Below are positions 1-5,094 of a stretch of DNA of 5,813 nucleotides, one piece after another. Position numbers and translations under genes: made by a program. A model generated the notes under the pieces. The model worked only from the letters and a program-made list of their open reading frames with translations, made no database searches and was not told the DNA's origin. The number at the start of each line of letters is the position of its first letter. Within the stretch, counting starts at the first letter, position 1. Source of the stretch: an uncultured Oscillibacter sp. (GTDB lineage: Bacteria; Bacillota; Clostridia; Oscillospirales; Oscillospiraceae). The stretch is from positions 1 through 5,813 of the forward strand of contig CAJFNE010000120.1 of the NCBI GenBank assembly GCA_904393855.1, written 5' to 3'.

Positions 1-11
1 CCGCCCCTACG
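1..11 (-). repeat. GTAGGGG-type repeat, partial at window edge
   Basis: The first 11 bases, CCGCCCCTACG, are identical to 386-396 and match the reverse complement of 69-79 at 10 of 11 positions. The GC-rich hairpin that accompanies the other copies would lie outside the window. It is read as a truncated view of the same short interspersed repeat, oriented on the minus strand. It is short, so identity rests on the nearby copies. Confidence 0.45.
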
Positions 12-27
12 GGGGTGACGAGAACTC

Positions 28-58
28 GGCGACCAGGCAAACACACAGGCCTGCCCCT
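28..58 (-). repeat. Degenerate copy of the GTAGGGG/GC-hairpin repeat
   Basis: GGCGACC at 28-34 and ACAGGCC plus TGCCCCT at 45-58 line up with GGCGACC-ACAGGCCGCCCCT at 374-393. About ten extra bases (35-44) lie in the hairpin region and there is one C-to-T change. It is interpreted as a diverged copy of the same element. The extra bases weaken the call. Confidence 0.35.
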
Positions 59-68
59 CATACCGTCC

Positions 69-96
69 CGTAGGGGCCGACGCCCTCGTCGGCCCG
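69..96 (+). repeat. GTAGGGG repeat with perfect GC hairpin (REP-like)
   Basis: CGTAGGGG at 69-76 leads into a perfect 9-bp hairpin: GGGCCGACG at 74-82, a CCCT loop, and CGTCGGCCC at 87-95. The arrangement, a GTAGGGG head plus a GC-rich hairpin, recurs in opposite orientation at 374-396. Such short palindromic intergenic elements resemble REP-type sequences. No U-tract follows, so a terminator role is not supported. Confidence 0.55.
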
Positions 97-296
97 CGTC
101 AACCGCCCGGCCAGCGCCAGCGGAAAGAGAAGCAGAGGGTATCCGGGCCCTCCCCGGCCCAAAGGTTTCCCCAAGGCCATCGCGTTTGATCAAGACTACT
201 ACGAGGAAAGTCCAGCCTTCCTCCGCCGGCGGCCGGAGGGATGCGCTTGCGCGGACCGACCCGCCGAGGCGATTTTTTCTTTTGGACCGTCCACGG

Positions 297-333
297 CCCG
301 TTTTCTTTTTGTCAAGAACAAAAAGAAAATGGG
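297..333. repeat. Long A/T-rich palindrome, possible bidirectional terminator
   Basis: TTTTCTTTTTGT at 301-312 and ACAAAAAGAAAA at 318-329 form a perfect 12-bp stem around the loop CAAGA. CCCG at 297-300 can extend it against TGGG at 330-333, with one G-U pair, giving 16 bp. A related tract, TTTTTTCTTTTGG, lies just upstream at 273-285. The palindrome is 59 bases past the stop of the membrane-domain fragment on the minus strand, so it could end that transcript. It lacks the usual GC stem plus U-tail design, and an interspersed repeat is equally possible. Confidence 0.5.
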
Positions 334-373
334 GGGTGGAAATGCCCAGCCATCATCATGGCTGTATCTCCCA

Positions 374-396
374 GGCGACCACAGGCCGCCCCTACG
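374..396 (-). repeat. GTAGGGG/GC-hairpin repeat at a gene end
   Basis: On the minus strand CGTAGGGG is followed by GGCGGCC, the loop TGT, and GGTCGCC. This is a 7-bp stem with one G-U pair. It is the same plan as 69-96. The TAG inside CGTAGGGG (392-394) is the stop codon of the membrane-domain fragment, so the repeat sits across the 3' end of that gene. Confidence 0.5.
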
Positions 397-823
397 CCCC
401 GTCCCGTCGGACGGCTCCCCCCTCCCCCCGGCGTCCCAGCCGGAAAACAACCACCCCCGCCAGGGCCAGACCCCAGATCAGGGTGCCGCCCGTCAGCGCA
501 GCAATCTCCGTCCATAGCTCCGGCTCGGGGCCCATCAGGATTCCCCATGCCAGAAGGGCCATGAGCACCATGACCATGCCAGCCGCCGCCAGGGGCACGC
601 CGACGTGATACCAGCGCAGGTGCCCGACCCGGCGGAATCCGCCAACGGCGGCGGTCACTCCGGCCGCAACCCAGCCGGCAGCGGGGGCCAACCGCGACAG
701 ATAGGCTCCCAGCAGAATCCCCATGGTCTGGGGCGGAGCATACCGCTGCTCCAGCAGCAGCGCGATGTAACTCCCTTTCGCCGTCACCAGCGCCAGCAAT
801 TGCCACAGCCCGTACAGCACCAT
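392..823 (-). CDS. Membrane-domain half of a split HTH regulator
   Basis: This frame continues directly, in phase, from the HTH gene at 839-1105 after an in-frame TAG. From the ATG at 821-823 it encodes 143 residues; a TTG at 833-835 would add four. It has about four hydrophobic segments, near residues 1-24, 33-62, 71-97 and 104-127. The tail is short and basic with RRGEGG and RRDGA. No enzyme motif is visible, so the role can only be described as membrane anchoring or sensing for the HTH domain. There is only a weak GGGG run before the ATG and no good ribosome binding site. It is therefore probably the lost C-terminal half of one protein, unless reinitiation or TAG readthrough occurs. The stop codon lies inside a GTAGGGG repeat, so the natural C-terminus may also be altered. 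Confidence 0.55.
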   Translation of the reverse strand: MVLYGLWQLLALVTAKGSYIALLLEQRYAPPQTMGILLGAYLSRLAPAAGWVAAGVTAAVGGFRRVGHLRWYHVGVPLAAAGMVMVLMALLAWGILMGPEPELWTEIAALTGGTLIWGLALAGVVVFRLGRRGEGGAVRRDGA

Positions 824-838
824 GGGAATCCCCAACAG

Positions 839-1105
839 CTAGCCGTGATTCCGGAACCAGCGGCTCAGACTCCGCCCCAGGGGCGGCCGGGCCGTCTCCG
901 GCTCCTCCCGCTCCTCCAAGAGGAGATCGTCCGTGGACACCCGGAACTGCCGGCTGATGCGGACGATCTTCTCCGCCTCCGGCATGGCCTCGTCCCGCTC
1001 CCACTTGCTCACCGCCTGGCGGCTCACGTCCAGCAGCTCCGCCAGCTGGTCCTGGCTCAGGCCCGCCCGGGCCCGGAGCTTCTGCAGCTTCTCTCCAAAG
1101 GTCAT
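839..1105 (-). CDS. HTH (Cro/CI-type) regulator, truncated by in-frame TAG
   Basis: This encodes an 88-residue protein. Residues 6-60 form a classic HTH_3 (Xre/Cro/CI) DNA-binding domain, with LSQDQLAELL as the first helix pair and VSRQAVSKWERDE as the recognition helix. MPEAEKIVRISRQF and VSTDDLLLEE complete the fold. The ATG at 1103-1105 is chosen because GGGAGG lies about 7 bases upstream; the longer upstream frame has no RBS and no homology-like sequence. The frame stops at TAG 839-841 just after SRWFRNHG. It then continues in the same phase into a multi-helix membrane region (392-838). Many Firmicutes Xre regulators carry such a membrane tail, so the full gene was probably about 237 codons. 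The truncated product might still bind DNA but would be soluble. A possible promoter and inverted repeat lie upstream at 1137-1179. Its DNA target is unknown. Confidence 0.75.
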   Translation of the reverse strand: MTFGEKLQKLRARAGLSQDQLAELLDVSRQAVSKWERDEAMPEAEKIVRISRQFRVSTDDLLLEEREEPETARPPLGRSLSRWFRNHG

Positions 1106-1136
1106 AGCGACTCCCTCCCGCCGTGTTCTCCCCCAT

Positions 1137-1145
1137 AGCATACCA
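1137..1145 (-). promoter_or_regulatory. Possible extended -10 promoter for the HTH gene
   Basis: The minus strand reads TGGTATGCT, an extended -10 (TGnTATnnT-like), about 30 bases before the HTH start codon. No good -35 lies at 17 bases; TTGCTG is 21 bases away. An extended -10 can work without one. The upstream inverted repeat ends at this element. Cotranscription from the HAD gene 106 bases upstream is the alternative. Confidence 0.3.
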
Positions 1146-1179
1146 GGTCCGGCCGCCTTTGACCAGCAACCGGACCTGG
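1143..1179. repeat. Perfect 10-bp inverted repeat, candidate operator
   Basis: CCAGGTCCGG at 1143-1152 and CCGGACCTGG at 1170-1179 are exact reverse complements separated by 17 bases. The repeat lies between the HAD gene stop and the HTH gene start and abuts the candidate -10. That is where an autoregulatory operator for the HTH protein would be expected. As RNA it would fold into a strong hairpin, but no U-tract follows on either strand, so an intrinsic terminator is unlikely. Function is inferred from position only. Confidence 0.45.
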
Positions 1180-1211
1180 AACCTCCGCAACCTGTGGTAG
1201 CGGATCGCATC

Positions 1212-2057
1212 TCAGCGATATTTCTTCTCCAAATGCTCCACCACGTCCGCCAGAGCGCCGTCCCGGGCGTGGCACACGATGGTGGCGCCGCTCTCCCGCA
1301 CCGCCGGGATGCAGTTGGCCGGGGCGAAGCCCTCCGCCGCCAGACGCAGCATGGGCAGGTCGTTGGCCTCGTCCCCCACGCAGTACAGGTTCTCCGGCCG
1401 GATCTCCAGCCGCCGGGCCAGCCGCCGGACCATGCCGCCCTTGTCAGCCCCCTTGGCGGTCATCTCCAGCAGGTTCCGGCCGGAGAAGATCACCTCGTAG
1501 TCCTCCGCCCAGCCCTGCTCCCGCAGGAAGGCCAGGATCTCCTGCAGTTCCTCGTGGGACGCCTCAAAGAGCAGCTTCCCCAGGGGGAGGGGCACCTCCA
1601 GCAGGGAGGGCTTCTCCGTCACCGCCACCTTGGTCAGGTGCTCGTGGCTCCGGGTGATCTCGTTGGGGTGCACCGCGTGGATCACGTTGTCGATGTGATA
1701 GGCCTCCGCCGCCGCCTGGGGGAAGCGGTCCAGGATGATCTGCCCCCGCCGGCGGGCCTGATCGTCCAGCAGGATGTTCTCCAGATACTCCCCCCGGGCG
1801 AAGTCGTACAGCACCGCGCCGTTGCAGATGACGGCGGGGGCGTTCATGGGCACCAGGGGCGCGTACTTCTCAAAGGCCGCCAGGGCCCGACCCGTGGCCA
1901 CGGTGAACCGGCCGCCCTCGGCGAGAAAATAGTCCAGCGCCTGCCGGTTCCGCTCCGGCAGGGGCGGGATGGGCTCCCCCCGCAGCAGGGACTCCTCCGT
2001 ATAGATCAGGGTATTGTCAAAGTCGCTGGTCAGCAGCACGCCGTCAAATCTCCCCAT
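1212..2057 (-). CDS. Cof-type HAD-superfamily phosphatase
   Basis: This is a 281-residue soluble protein, the usual size for the Cof/HAD-IIB family, which dephosphorylates small phosphorylated metabolites such as sugar phosphates and cofactors. All four HAD motifs are visible. Motif I is SDFDNTLIYT with nucleophile D12 and acid/base D14. Motif II is VATGR with T55. Motif III is K206 in KGADKGG. Motif IV is VGDEANDLPM with D229 and D233 for magnesium. The CAP domain lies between motifs II and III, about residues 85-195, as in type IIB. Motif I has N15 where DxDGT is usual. The ATG at 2055-2057 follows AGGAGGAGG by a few bases, a strong RBS. A terminator lies just upstream at 2083-2111, so expression may depend on readthrough from ricT. 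The substrate cannot be told from sequence. Confidence 0.9.
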   Translation of the reverse strand: MGRFDGVLLTSDFDNTLIYTEESLLRGEPIPPLPERNRQALDYFLAEGGRFTVATGRALAAFEKYAPLVPMNAPAVICNGAVLYDFARGEYLENILLDDQARRRGQIILDRFPQAAAEAYHIDNVIHAVHPNEITRSHEHLTKVAVTEKPSLLEVPLPLGKLLFEASHEELQEILAFLREQGWAEDYEVIFSGRNLLEMTAKGADKGGMVRRLARRLEIRPENLYCVGDEANDLPMLRLAAEGFAPANCIPAVRESGATIVCHARDGALADVVEHLEKKYR

Positions 2058-2082
2058 AGAACCTCCTCCTTACTTCTCCCGG

Positions 2083-2111
2083 AAAAAGGGGAGAGGCGGC
2101 TGCCTCTCCCC
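2083..2111 (-). terminator. Intrinsic terminator after ricT
   Basis: On the minus strand GGGGAGAGGC (2111-2102), an AGCC loop and GCCTCTCCCC (2097-2088) form a perfect 10-bp GC-rich stem followed by TTTTT at 2087-2083. It begins 6 bases after the ricT stop. The HAD gene RBS follows about 13 bases later, leaving no room for a separate promoter. It may act as a partial terminator or attenuator. Confidence 0.85.
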
Positions 2112-2117
2112 CGGTGA

Positions 2118-3353
2118 TCACTCGCTCTTGGCGCCCTCTCCGCCGCCCTTGTTCCGGCGGCGTCCGCCCCGGTGCCGGGGACGGCGGCGCTTGGCCTCTC
2201 CCTCCGCGGCGGCGGGCTCCGCTTTCCGCTCCGGCTTGCCCGGAGCCTTGGGCTCTGACTTGGCCGCCGGCTTCTCCCGGGGCTGCTCCTTGGCCTGCTC
2301 TTTCGCCTGCTCCTGGGCCGGGCCCTTGTTCCGGCGGCGTCCGCCCCGGTGCCGGCGGCGGGACTTGCCGCCGCTCTCGGGCCCTCCGATCTTCTCCCGG
2401 ACCGGGGCCTCCTCCAGGGCGGAGCTCATATAGAACGGCGTGGAGAACAGCGGCTCCGCGAAGCCAGACTCCTCCTCCGGCCGCTCCTCCACATACCGGG
2501 TGGGCCGCTCCAGAGGAATCTCGATGCCCTCCCGGCTGCCCTTGCCGTTGCGCAGGACGCGGACCTCGCAGTTGTGGTAGCACTTCAGGGACTCCGGCGC
2601 GGAGTCCAGGCTGACCTTCATGGTCTCCTGCAGCAGGTCCACGCTCTTGACGTTGCCGGGCCCATCGGGGGTCTGGACGAAGCTCTCCACCTTGGGCATC
2701 CGCTTGACGGCGTCCTCATAGGCGTTCTGCTCGTACTTCAAACAGCACATGAGCCGGCCGCAGGTGCCGGAGATCTTGGTGGGGTTCAGGCTCAGGTTCT
2801 GGGTCTTGGCCATCTTGATGGAGACCGGCAGGAACCCGTCCAAAAACTGGGAGCAGCAGAAGGGCCGCCCGCAGATGCCCAGGCCGCCGATCATCTTGGC
2901 CTCGTCCCGGACGCCGATCTGACGCAGCTCGATCCGGGCCCGGAACACGCCGGCCAGGTCCCGCACCAGCTCCCGGAAGTCCACCCGCCCGTCGGCGGTG
3001 AAGTAGAAGACGATCTTGCTGCCGTCAAAGTTGATCAGCACGTTGACCAGCTTCATGTCCAGGCCGTGGTCCGCGATCTTCTTCTCGCAGATGTCGAAGG
3101 CCTCACTCTCCCGCCGGCGGTTGTGGTCCACCGTGCGGCGGTCATTCTCCGTGGCCTTGCGGACCACGGGGCTCAAAGGCTGCACGATGGCCGTGTCCTC
3201 CACCTCGTGGTTGCCCTGGGTGCAGGTTGCATACTCCACCCCCTGGGCGGTCTCCACGATCACCTGCTCCCCCATCTTCACCTGCAGGCCCCGGGGGTCA
3301 AAATAATAATTCTTGCATCCATTGCGAAAACGGACGCTGATCACTTCTGTCAA
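2118..3353 (-). CDS. ricT: RicT/YaaT-family PSP1-domain protein
   Basis: This 411-residue protein belongs to the PSP1 C-terminal domain family (Bacillus YaaT/RicT). In Bacillus subtilis RicT works with RicA and RicF in a complex that binds iron-sulfur clusters and promotes RNase Y-dependent mRNA maturation, affecting sporulation and biofilm. The PSP1 core is about residues 1-275. It includes FRARIELRQIGVRDEAKMIG and two cysteine motifs, CGRPFCC (C161, C166, C167) and CGRLMCC (C198, C203, C204). The start is the TTG at 3351-3353, preceded by GGAGG at about 8 bases. It overlaps the holB TGA as TTGA, so translation is probably coupled; upstream in-frame codons lie within holB and look unrelated. 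After about residue 330 comes a basic, low-complexity tail rich in Arg, Lys, Ala and Pro, not part of the core. The motif RHRGGRRRNKG occurs twice in it (334-344 and 393-403). The holB-ricT order matches Bacillus. No ricA or ricF is in view. Confidence 0.92.
   Translation of the reverse strand: MTEVISVRFRNGCKNYYFDPRGLQVKMGEQVIVETAQGVEYATCTQGNHEVEDTAIVQPLSPVVRKATENDRRTVDHNRRRESEAFDICEKKIADHGLDMKLVNVLINFDGSKIVFYFTADGRVDFRELVRDLAGVFRARIELRQIGVRDEAKMIGGLGICGRPFCCSQFLDGFLPVSIKMAKTQNLSLNPTKISGTCGRLMCCLKYEQNAYEDAVKRMPKVESFVQTPDGPGNVKSVDLLQETMKVSLDSAPESLKCYHNCEVRVLRNGKGSREGIEIPLERPTRYVEERPEEESGFAEPLFSTPFYMSSALEEAPVREKIGGPESGGKSRRRHRGGRRRNKGPAQEQAKEQAKEQPREKPAAKSEPKAPGKPERKAEPAAAEGEAKRRRPRHRGGRRRNKGGGEGAKSE
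2145..2355. repeat. 34-bp perfect direct repeat in the ricT tail
   Basis: Positions 2145-2178 and 2322-2355 are identical over 34 bases, 177 bases apart (59 codons, so in frame). Both encode RHRGGRRRNKG. Between them the tail has short EQAKEQAKEQ and KPE-type repeats. Identity even at silent positions suggests a recent duplication or gene conversion rather than convergence on a motif. The repeat could also mediate deletion of the intervening 59 codons. Confidence 0.85.
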
Positions 3354-4195
3354 AGGATACCCTCCAATTCCGCGGCCAGGGCGCCCAGCACGTGGCCAAC
3401 TCCCACGTTGTAGGCGCACTCACCGTGATATGTTTCCAACAGTTCTATTGTGGACATGATTTGGGCTTTTGTCAAGTTTTTCGCGAGAAATGGCGGGATT
3501 TCCCGCTGGGATTCCGGGTCCCGGTACCCATACTGCAGCAAAAGCGCCGCCGCGAACTCCTCCCGGGCCCAGGCCAGCATGTCCGCCAGGGCCTCCCGGT
3601 CCAGCCGCCGGCGCTCCAGCCCCACCAGAAACTCCGTCACGGCCCCCCGCCTCCGGCTGCCGATCCGGCGGCAGAGCTCCTCCCCCTCCTCCGAGGGGGC
3701 CGTCTTTGCCTCCGCCGGGGGCAGCTGCAGCTCCACACACCGGGAGCGCAGGGTGGAGAGCACCTGGCTGCGGTTCTCCGCGCAGAAGAGGAACGCCGCG
3801 TAGGGCGGGCCCTCCTCCACCACCTTCAGCAGCACGTTCTGGTCCTGCTCCGTCAGCAGGGAGCAGTCGGGAAAGAGATAGACCTTCCGGGCGCCCTCGT
3901 TGGGCTGGATATAGGCGTCCGCCCGGACGGAGCGCACCACGTCCACGGCGATGTTCTTGTGGGCATCGTCCCGGACCGTGATGACGTCCGGGTGGATGTC
4001 CGCCTCCACCTTCCGGCAGGCGGGACAGACGCCGCAGGGCTTCCGGTCCCCCCGGCACTGGAAAGCCGCCGCGGCCAACCGGGCGGCGGCAAGCCGGTCC
4101 CCCGGGCCGGTAAACAGCAGCGCGGGGGACAGCGCTCCCCGGCCGGCGGCCTCCCGGATCCGGGCGGCGACAGATTCTGCACAGGATATGGCCAC
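3350..4195 (-). CDS. holB: DNA polymerase III subunit delta prime
   Basis: This is a 281-residue delta prime subunit of the clamp loader, which places the sliding clamp on DNA for the replicative polymerase. The AAA+ layout is visible. The P-loop region is FTGPGDRLAAA at 28-38. A four-cysteine zinc module follows with C47, C54, C57 and C60. The Walker-B-like segment is VYLFPDCSLLTEQDQNVLLK near 105-124. The SRC motif is at S151-R152-C153, which supplies the arginine finger to neighbouring subunits. The P-loop lacks the GxGKT lysine, so this subunit probably does not hydrolyse ATP, as for other delta prime proteins. The start is GTG at 4193-4195, with AGGAGG 7 bases upstream. Its TGA overlaps the ricT start by 4 bases. 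A minus promoter lies at about 4241-4269. The C-terminal part (about 165-281) is the helical collar-type region. Confidence 0.92.
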   Translation of the reverse strand: MAISCAESVAARIREAAGRGALSPALLFTGPGDRLAAARLAAAAFQCRGDRKPCGVCPACRKVEADIHPDVITVRDDAHKNIAVDVVRSVRADAYIQPNEGARKVYLFPDCSLLTEQDQNVLLKVVEEGPPYAAFLFCAENRSQVLSTLRSRCVELQLPPAEAKTAPSEEGEELCRRIGSRRRGAVTEFLVGLERRRLDREALADMLAWAREEFAAALLLQYGYRDPESQREIPPFLAKNLTKAQIMSTIELLETYHGECAYNVGVGHVLGALAAELEGIL

Positions 4196-4240
4196 GGCGG
4201 CGCCTCCTCTCTCAGCGGCGGTTTCCCGAAAATATCTTGT

Positions 4241-4269
4241 ATTGTATCACAGCATCTCCCAAAAGGAAA
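4241..4269 (-). promoter_or_regulatory. Probable sigma-A promoter of holB
   Basis: The minus strand has TACAAT at 4246-4241 preceded by TGA, making an extended -10 (TGATACAAT). A weak -35, TTTCCT at 4269-4264, lies at exactly 17 bases. The start point would be near 4234, giving a leader of about 40 bases to the GTG start. It diverges from the thiT promoter, with 35 bases between the two -35 boxes. Confidence 0.6.
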
Positions 4270-4304
4270 GAGCGCTTCCGGTAAATTTCCCGTTCTGCCG
4301 CCTC

Positions 4305-4333
4305 TTGACAGCCGCCCCGCTTTCTGATATGCT
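4305..4333 (+). promoter_or_regulatory. Sigma-A promoter of thiT
   Basis: A consensus TTGACA at 4305-4310, a 17-base spacer and TATGCT at 4328-4333 form a strong promoter, with the TG of an extended -10 just before it. Transcription would begin near 4340, about 18 bases before the TPP aptamer. That fits a riboswitch-controlled leader. Confidence 0.85.
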
Positions 4334-4357
4334 CCATGGTAACCTCAGGACAATCAA

Positions 4358-4454
4358 ACACAGGGGCGCTGGGCGGAAGCCCGGCTGAGATGGAAGGCAG
4401 ATCCCGCCTTCAGTCCCTTAAACCTGATCCGGGTAATGCCGGCGTAGGAAGTGT
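4358..4454 (+). ncRNA. TPP riboswitch aptamer (THI element)
   Basis: All the hallmarks of the thiamin pyrophosphate aptamer are present. ACAC at 4358-4361 pairs with GTGT at 4451-4454 as the base of P1. GGGGCGCT follows at 4363-4370. The pyrimidine-sensing CTGAGA is at 4385-4390. ACCTGATCCGGGTAATGCC at 4422-4440 and GGCGTAGGAA at 4441-4450 form the diphosphate-sensing arm and closing stem. The variable P3 arm (GGAAGGCAG...CGCCTTCAGTCC) lies between. It precedes a thiamin transporter gene, and TPP binding is expected to lower its expression through the terminator at 4468-4504. Confidence 0.97.
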
Positions 4455-4467
4455 ATCCCCCTCCCTG

Positions 4468-4504
4468 CCGCGGCCCGCTGGATGGCCTGCGGTATTTTAT
4501 TTTT
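4468..4504 (+). terminator. Riboswitch-controlled terminator (expression platform)
   Basis: CCGCGGCC at 4468-4475 pairs with GGCC-T-GCGG at 4484-4492, an 8-bp stem with one bulged T and an 8-base loop. It is followed by TATTTTATTTTT at 4493-4504. The thiT RBS starts at the very next base. The position after the aptamer and before the RBS indicates that TPP binding promotes termination. The competing antiterminator pairing is not obvious; CTGCC at 4465-4469 could pair with GGCAG at 4396-4400. Confidence 0.8.
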
Positions 4505-4519
4505 GAGGAGGAATTCCGT

Positions 4520-5080
4520 ATGAGCACCCAATCCCATATGCGCACCCGGATGCTGTGCGAGGCCGCCCTGATGGTGGCCCTGGCCCAGATCCTCAGCTAC
4601 ATCAAACTGGCGGAGGCCCCCAACGGCGGCTCCATCACCTTCGCCATGTTCCCCATTTTCTTTTTCGCCGTCCGCTGGGGCCTGCGGCCCGGCCTGATGG
4701 CCGGCTTCGTCTTTGGTCTCTTGCAGCTGATCTTTGACGGCGCCTACGCCTGGGGCTGGCAGTCCATGCTGCTGGACTACCTGCTGGCTTTCACCCCCCT
4801 GGGCCTGGCAGGCCTGTTCAAGGGCAAGAGGTGGGGCCTCTTCGTTGGCACCCTGCTGGGCTGCTGCGCCCGCTTCGTGATCCACTACATCAGCGGTGTC
4901 ACGGTCTACAAGATCCTGGCCCCCAAAGAGTTCTTGAACTGGACCTTCTCCAGCCCCGCCCTGTACTCCCTGGTCTACAACGGCTCCTACATGCTGCCCA
5001 ACACCATCATCTCCCTGGTGATGGCCGTGGTGCTGTACTTCCCCCTGAAAAAGTACATCCTGGGTCAGGACCTGCGGTGA
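4520..5080 (+). CDS. thiT: Thiamin-specific ECF transporter S component
   Basis: This is a 186-residue, very hydrophobic protein with about six membrane helices. It matches ThiT, the substrate-binding S component that captures thiamin and docks on the shared ECF energising module (EcfA, EcfA', EcfT). Family segments in order are RTRMLCEAALMVALAQIL in helix 1, EAPNGGSITFAMFPIFF near 32-48, LDYLLAFTPLGLAGL at 85-99, ARFVIHYISG at 117-126 and YSLVYNGSYMLPN at 149-161. The GGSIT loop, H122 and N154 lie in regions that line the thiamin pocket in the known ThiT structure. The ATG at 4520-4522 is chosen because AGGAGG at 4506-4511 is 8 bases upstream; an upstream ATG lacks an RBS and would place the aptamer's terminator inside the gene. 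A TPP riboswitch controls it. No ECF module genes are in the window; they are usually shared and elsewhere. Confidence 0.95.
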   Translation: MSTQSHMRTRMLCEAALMVALAQILSYIKLAEAPNGGSITFAMFPIFFFAVRWGLRPGLMAGFVFGLLQLIFDGAYAWGWQSMLLDYLLAFTPLGLAGLFKGKRWGLFVGTLLGCCARFVIHYISGVTVYKILAPKEFLNWTFSSPALYSLVYNGSYMLPNTIISLVMAVVLYFPLKKYILGQDLR

Positions 5081-5094
5081 CACGTTTTCCCCGA

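Larger units (their letters stand above)
1..391. other. Gene-free region rich in repeats
   Basis: I see no convincing gene here. The open frames that cross it are proline/arginine-rich or glycine-rich translations without recognisable motifs, as expected by chance from GC-rich DNA. The stretch holds several GTAGGGG-type repeats (1-11, 28-58, 69-96, 374-396) and the A/T palindrome at 297-333. It also has small hairpins: CCTCCG/CGGAGG at 220-239, GCGC-TT-GCGC at 244-253, and CAGCCAT/ATGGCTG at 347-364. It lies downstream of the minus-strand cluster. Confidence 0.6.

Noticed and set aside
15..608. Plus-strand open frame of 197 codons at the left edge
   Set aside because: Pro/Arg-rich translation across repeats and across the opposite strand of the membrane-domain frame; no RBS and no domain.
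933..2117. Long plus-strand open frame of 394 codons opposite the HTH and HAD genes
   Set aside because: It is antisense to a protein with all four HAD motifs, and its translation is rich in Gln/His/Pro/Leu without motifs. GC-rich third positions on the minus strand create such frames.
2349..3413. Plus-strand open frame of 354 codons opposite ricT
   Set aside because: It lies on the reverse of a well-recognised PSP1 protein, has a Leu/His/Gly-biased translation and has no RBS or motif.
3843..4100. HolB P-loop lacking the GKT lysine as a sign of a broken gene
   Set aside because: Delta prime subunits commonly lack ATPase activity and a canonical P-loop; the zinc cysteines and the SRC motif are intact.
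3392..4327. Plus-strand open frame opposite holB
   Set aside because: Shadow of holB; low-complexity translation, and it runs across the divergent promoter region.
4451..4519. Upstream ATG extending thiT by 23 codons
   Set aside because: It would place the riboswitch terminator inside the coding region and lacks an RBS, whereas the ATG at 4520 has an ideal AGGAGG.
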